Shown here: piece by piece, positions 43,318-64,000 of the stretch | How positions within the stretch are numbered: the stretch's first letter is position 1 | How the letters are laid out: each line of letters begins with the position of its first letter | Assembly (NCBI RefSeq): GCF_001418655.1 | Contig: NZ_LIQZ01000085.1 | Coordinates: forward strand, 1-64,000 | Direction: 5' to 3' | Length of the DNA stretch: 64,000 bases | Source: Streptomyces phaeochromogenes | GTDB lineage: Bacteria > Actinomycetota > Actinomycetes > Streptomycetales > Streptomycetaceae | Made by a program: the position numbers and the translations under genes | The notes under the pieces: model-generated | What the model was told of the DNA's origin: nothing | Database searches by the model: none | The model's input: only the letters and a program-made list of their open reading frames with translations

Positions 43318-44517
43318 TCAGTGGGAGAGCAGCGTCAGGGTCTTCACCCCCGTCAGGTCCGGCGACGGCAGGAAAGTGGGCGGGTGTTCCGGGTCCGCGC
43401 GCAGCACGGGGAAGCGATCGAGCAGGATGTCGAGCGCGATCCGCCCCTCCAGGCGGGCCAGCGGTGCGCCGAGGCAGAAGTGGATGCCGTGGCCGAAGCC
43501 GACGTGTGGGTTGGGGTCGCGGCCCGGGTCGAAGGTGTGCGGCCGTTCGAAGACTCGCTCGTCACGGTTGGCGGCGCCGATGCGCACCGCGAGCAGTTGG
43601 TCCTTCGGGATCCGCTGCCCGGCGATCTCGGCCTCGGTCATGGTCGCCCGGTACAGGGACGCGAATGGCGACATGTAGCGCAGCGACTCCTCGATGGTGG
43701 ACGGCAGGAGCGAGCGGTCGGCGCGCAGGCGTGCGTCGGCGTCCGGGTCCGCGTCGAGGCACAGGAGGGTGTTGCCGATCAGCATCGTGGTGGTGACATG
43801 CCCGGCGACGAGCAGCACGTTGGCGAAGTTCGCCACCTCGGTGGAGCTGAGGCGCTGCCCGTCGACCTCGGCCTCAACGAGTTTGGTCAGCAGGTCCTCC
43901 CGCGGCGCGCGCCTGCGCTCGTCCGCGTGGCCGCGCAGGTACTCCCGCAACTCCCGTGCCTGCTCCAGGCCTTCCTCGATGTCCTGCCGCTGCTCCTCGG
44001 TGGACTCGAGCGACACCTCCCGGTCACTGTCGAAGATCTTGTCCACCCAGCCCTTGAACACATCCCGCTCGCCGGCGGGCACCCCCAGGAGTTCGGCGAT
44101 GACGATCACCGGCAGCGGGTACGCGAGGGCCGACACGAGTTCGACCCTGTCGCGGCCCGCCACGTCGTCGAGGAGTTCGTGGGTGAGGGCGGCGATCCGC
44201 GGCGCCAGCTCGGCGACCGTCTTCGGGGTGAAGGCACGACTGACAAGTTTGCGCATTCTCCCGTGGAACGGCGGGTCCATCACGACAGGGTTTCCGTCGA
44301 ACGAGTCGCCGACGTCCAAGTCCGAGTCCGCGAGGAACACCCGCGCGGTGTCGGACGAGTACGTTGCCGGATCCGCGAAAATCGCGAGCGCCTCGGCGTG
44401 ACCGTAGACGTTCCACAGACCCGTCTGCTCGTCGAACCGTACGGTCTCCTGCGGCATTCGGCCGTGTAGCCAGAAGCGGCTCTCCTCCACTCCCCACCTG
44501 GTGGCGAGGTCGGACAT
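43318..44517 (-). CDS. Cytochrome P450
   Basis: The 399-residue protein starts at ATG 44517 ('MSDLATRWGVEESRFW', AAGGGA upstream); the longer frame adds 18 residues without a ribosome site. Features are the I-helix 'LLVAGHVTTTMLIGNTLLCL' (a Val/Thr variant of AGxxT), ExxR in 'IEESLRYMSP', and the heme loop 'FGHGIHFCLGAPLARLEGRI' with the axial Cys. It is a soluble bacterial class I enzyme needing separate ferredoxin partners. It follows the NRPS gene on the same strand after 97 bp and probably hydroxylates a residue of that peptide. In piperazate peptides such as himastatin, P450s do this. Confidence 0.92.
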   Translation of the reverse strand: MSDLATRWGVEESRFWLHGRMPQETVRFDEQTGLWNVYGHAEALAIFADPATYSSDTARVFLADSDLDVGDSFDGNPVVMDPPFHGRMRKLVSRAFTPKTVAELAPRIAALTHELLDDVAGRDRVELVSALAYPLPVIVIAELLGVPAGERDVFKGWVDKIFDSDREVSLESTEEQRQDIEEGLEQARELREYLRGHADERRRAPREDLLTKLVEAEVDGQRLSSTEVANFANVLLVAGHVTTTMLIGNTLLCLDADPDADARLRADRSLLPSTIEESLRYMSPFASLYRATMTEAEIAGQRIPKDQLLAVRIGAANRDERVFERPHTFDPGRDPNPHVGFGHGIHFCLGAPLARLEGRIALDILLDRFPVLRADPEHPPTFLPSPDLTGVKTLTLLSH

Positions 44518-44614
44518 GGTGATTCCCTTCTTTCGATGCTTCGTTGAACCGGTTCCGGAGATCACTGTCACGAAACGGATGGTCCGTGCCCAGCGATATC
44601 CGCGCCTTCCCCCG

Positions 44615-64000
<19,386 letters not shown>

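Overview
The window looks like actinobacterial DNA, almost certainly Streptomyces or a close relative. It is very GC-rich, has GTG/TTG starts and purine-rich ribosome sites, and carries typical Streptomyces families (DUF5753 regulator/DUF397, ScfR-type regulator, large NRPSs). All assignments come from reading the sequence and recalled family knowledge; no database search was run.

Layout. (1) 1-17 kb is an accessory, insertion-sequence-rich zone. It holds a STAND/NACHT ATPase with an N-terminal HTH and HEAT-like C-terminus (808-3621), a DUF5753 regulator, a DUF397 protein, a four-repeat beta-rich protein, a solute-binding protein, a VOC protein and a GntR-like regulator. Between them lie broken pieces of IS3, IS5, IS630, IS110, ISL3, ISKra4 and ISAs1 elements. 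(2) 17.4-18.8 kb (+ strand) carries a Csp-like cysteine-rich four-helix protein, a small cysteine protein and a DJ-1/PfpI protein resembling isonitrile hydratase. (3) 18.9-34.2 kb (- strand) is one long, tightly packed gene run, an isonitrile lipopeptide (INLP, ScoA-E type) locus. Read in transcription order it encodes a Tat-exported DJ-1/PfpI protein, an Asp/Asn-hydroxylase-family oxygenase, an MFS exporter, KAS III, an ACP, ScoE, ScoD, ScoC, ScoB, ScoA (C-A-T-R NRPS) and a complete BtuFCD/FecBCD-type importer. Diisonitrile lipopeptides of this class (SF2768) are known copper-binding chalkophores. (4) 34.4-40.4 kb holds copper-handling genes: two divergent PCuAC-like proteins, an ECF sigma factor, a Met/His-rich membrane protein, a CopA P1B-ATPase and a small Met-rich membrane protein. 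(5) 40.5-43.1 kb is a junction with an orphan C-terminal piece of a short-chain fatty acyl regulator and a complete-looking IS200/IS605 element (TnpA, TnpB, both end hairpins). (6) 43.3-64.0 kb (- strand) is the 3' part of a giant NRPS, running off the right edge, followed by a P450.

How it works together (inference). The INLP genes would make a lysine-based diisonitrile. The MFS protein would export it and the ABC importer would take the copper complex back in. The Csp-like, CopA and PCuAC-like proteins would store, move or export the copper. The two DJ-1/PfpI proteins, one cytosolic and one exported, could hydrate isonitriles to formamides for turnover or self-protection. The second NRPS is read as [C]-A1(degenerate)-T / C-A2-T-E / C-A3-T / C-A4-T-E / C-A5-NMT-T-TE. 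A2-A4 have almost the same specificity code, which I recall as piperazic-acid-like, and A1 has lost its ATP-binding core motifs. These are the points most worth checking.
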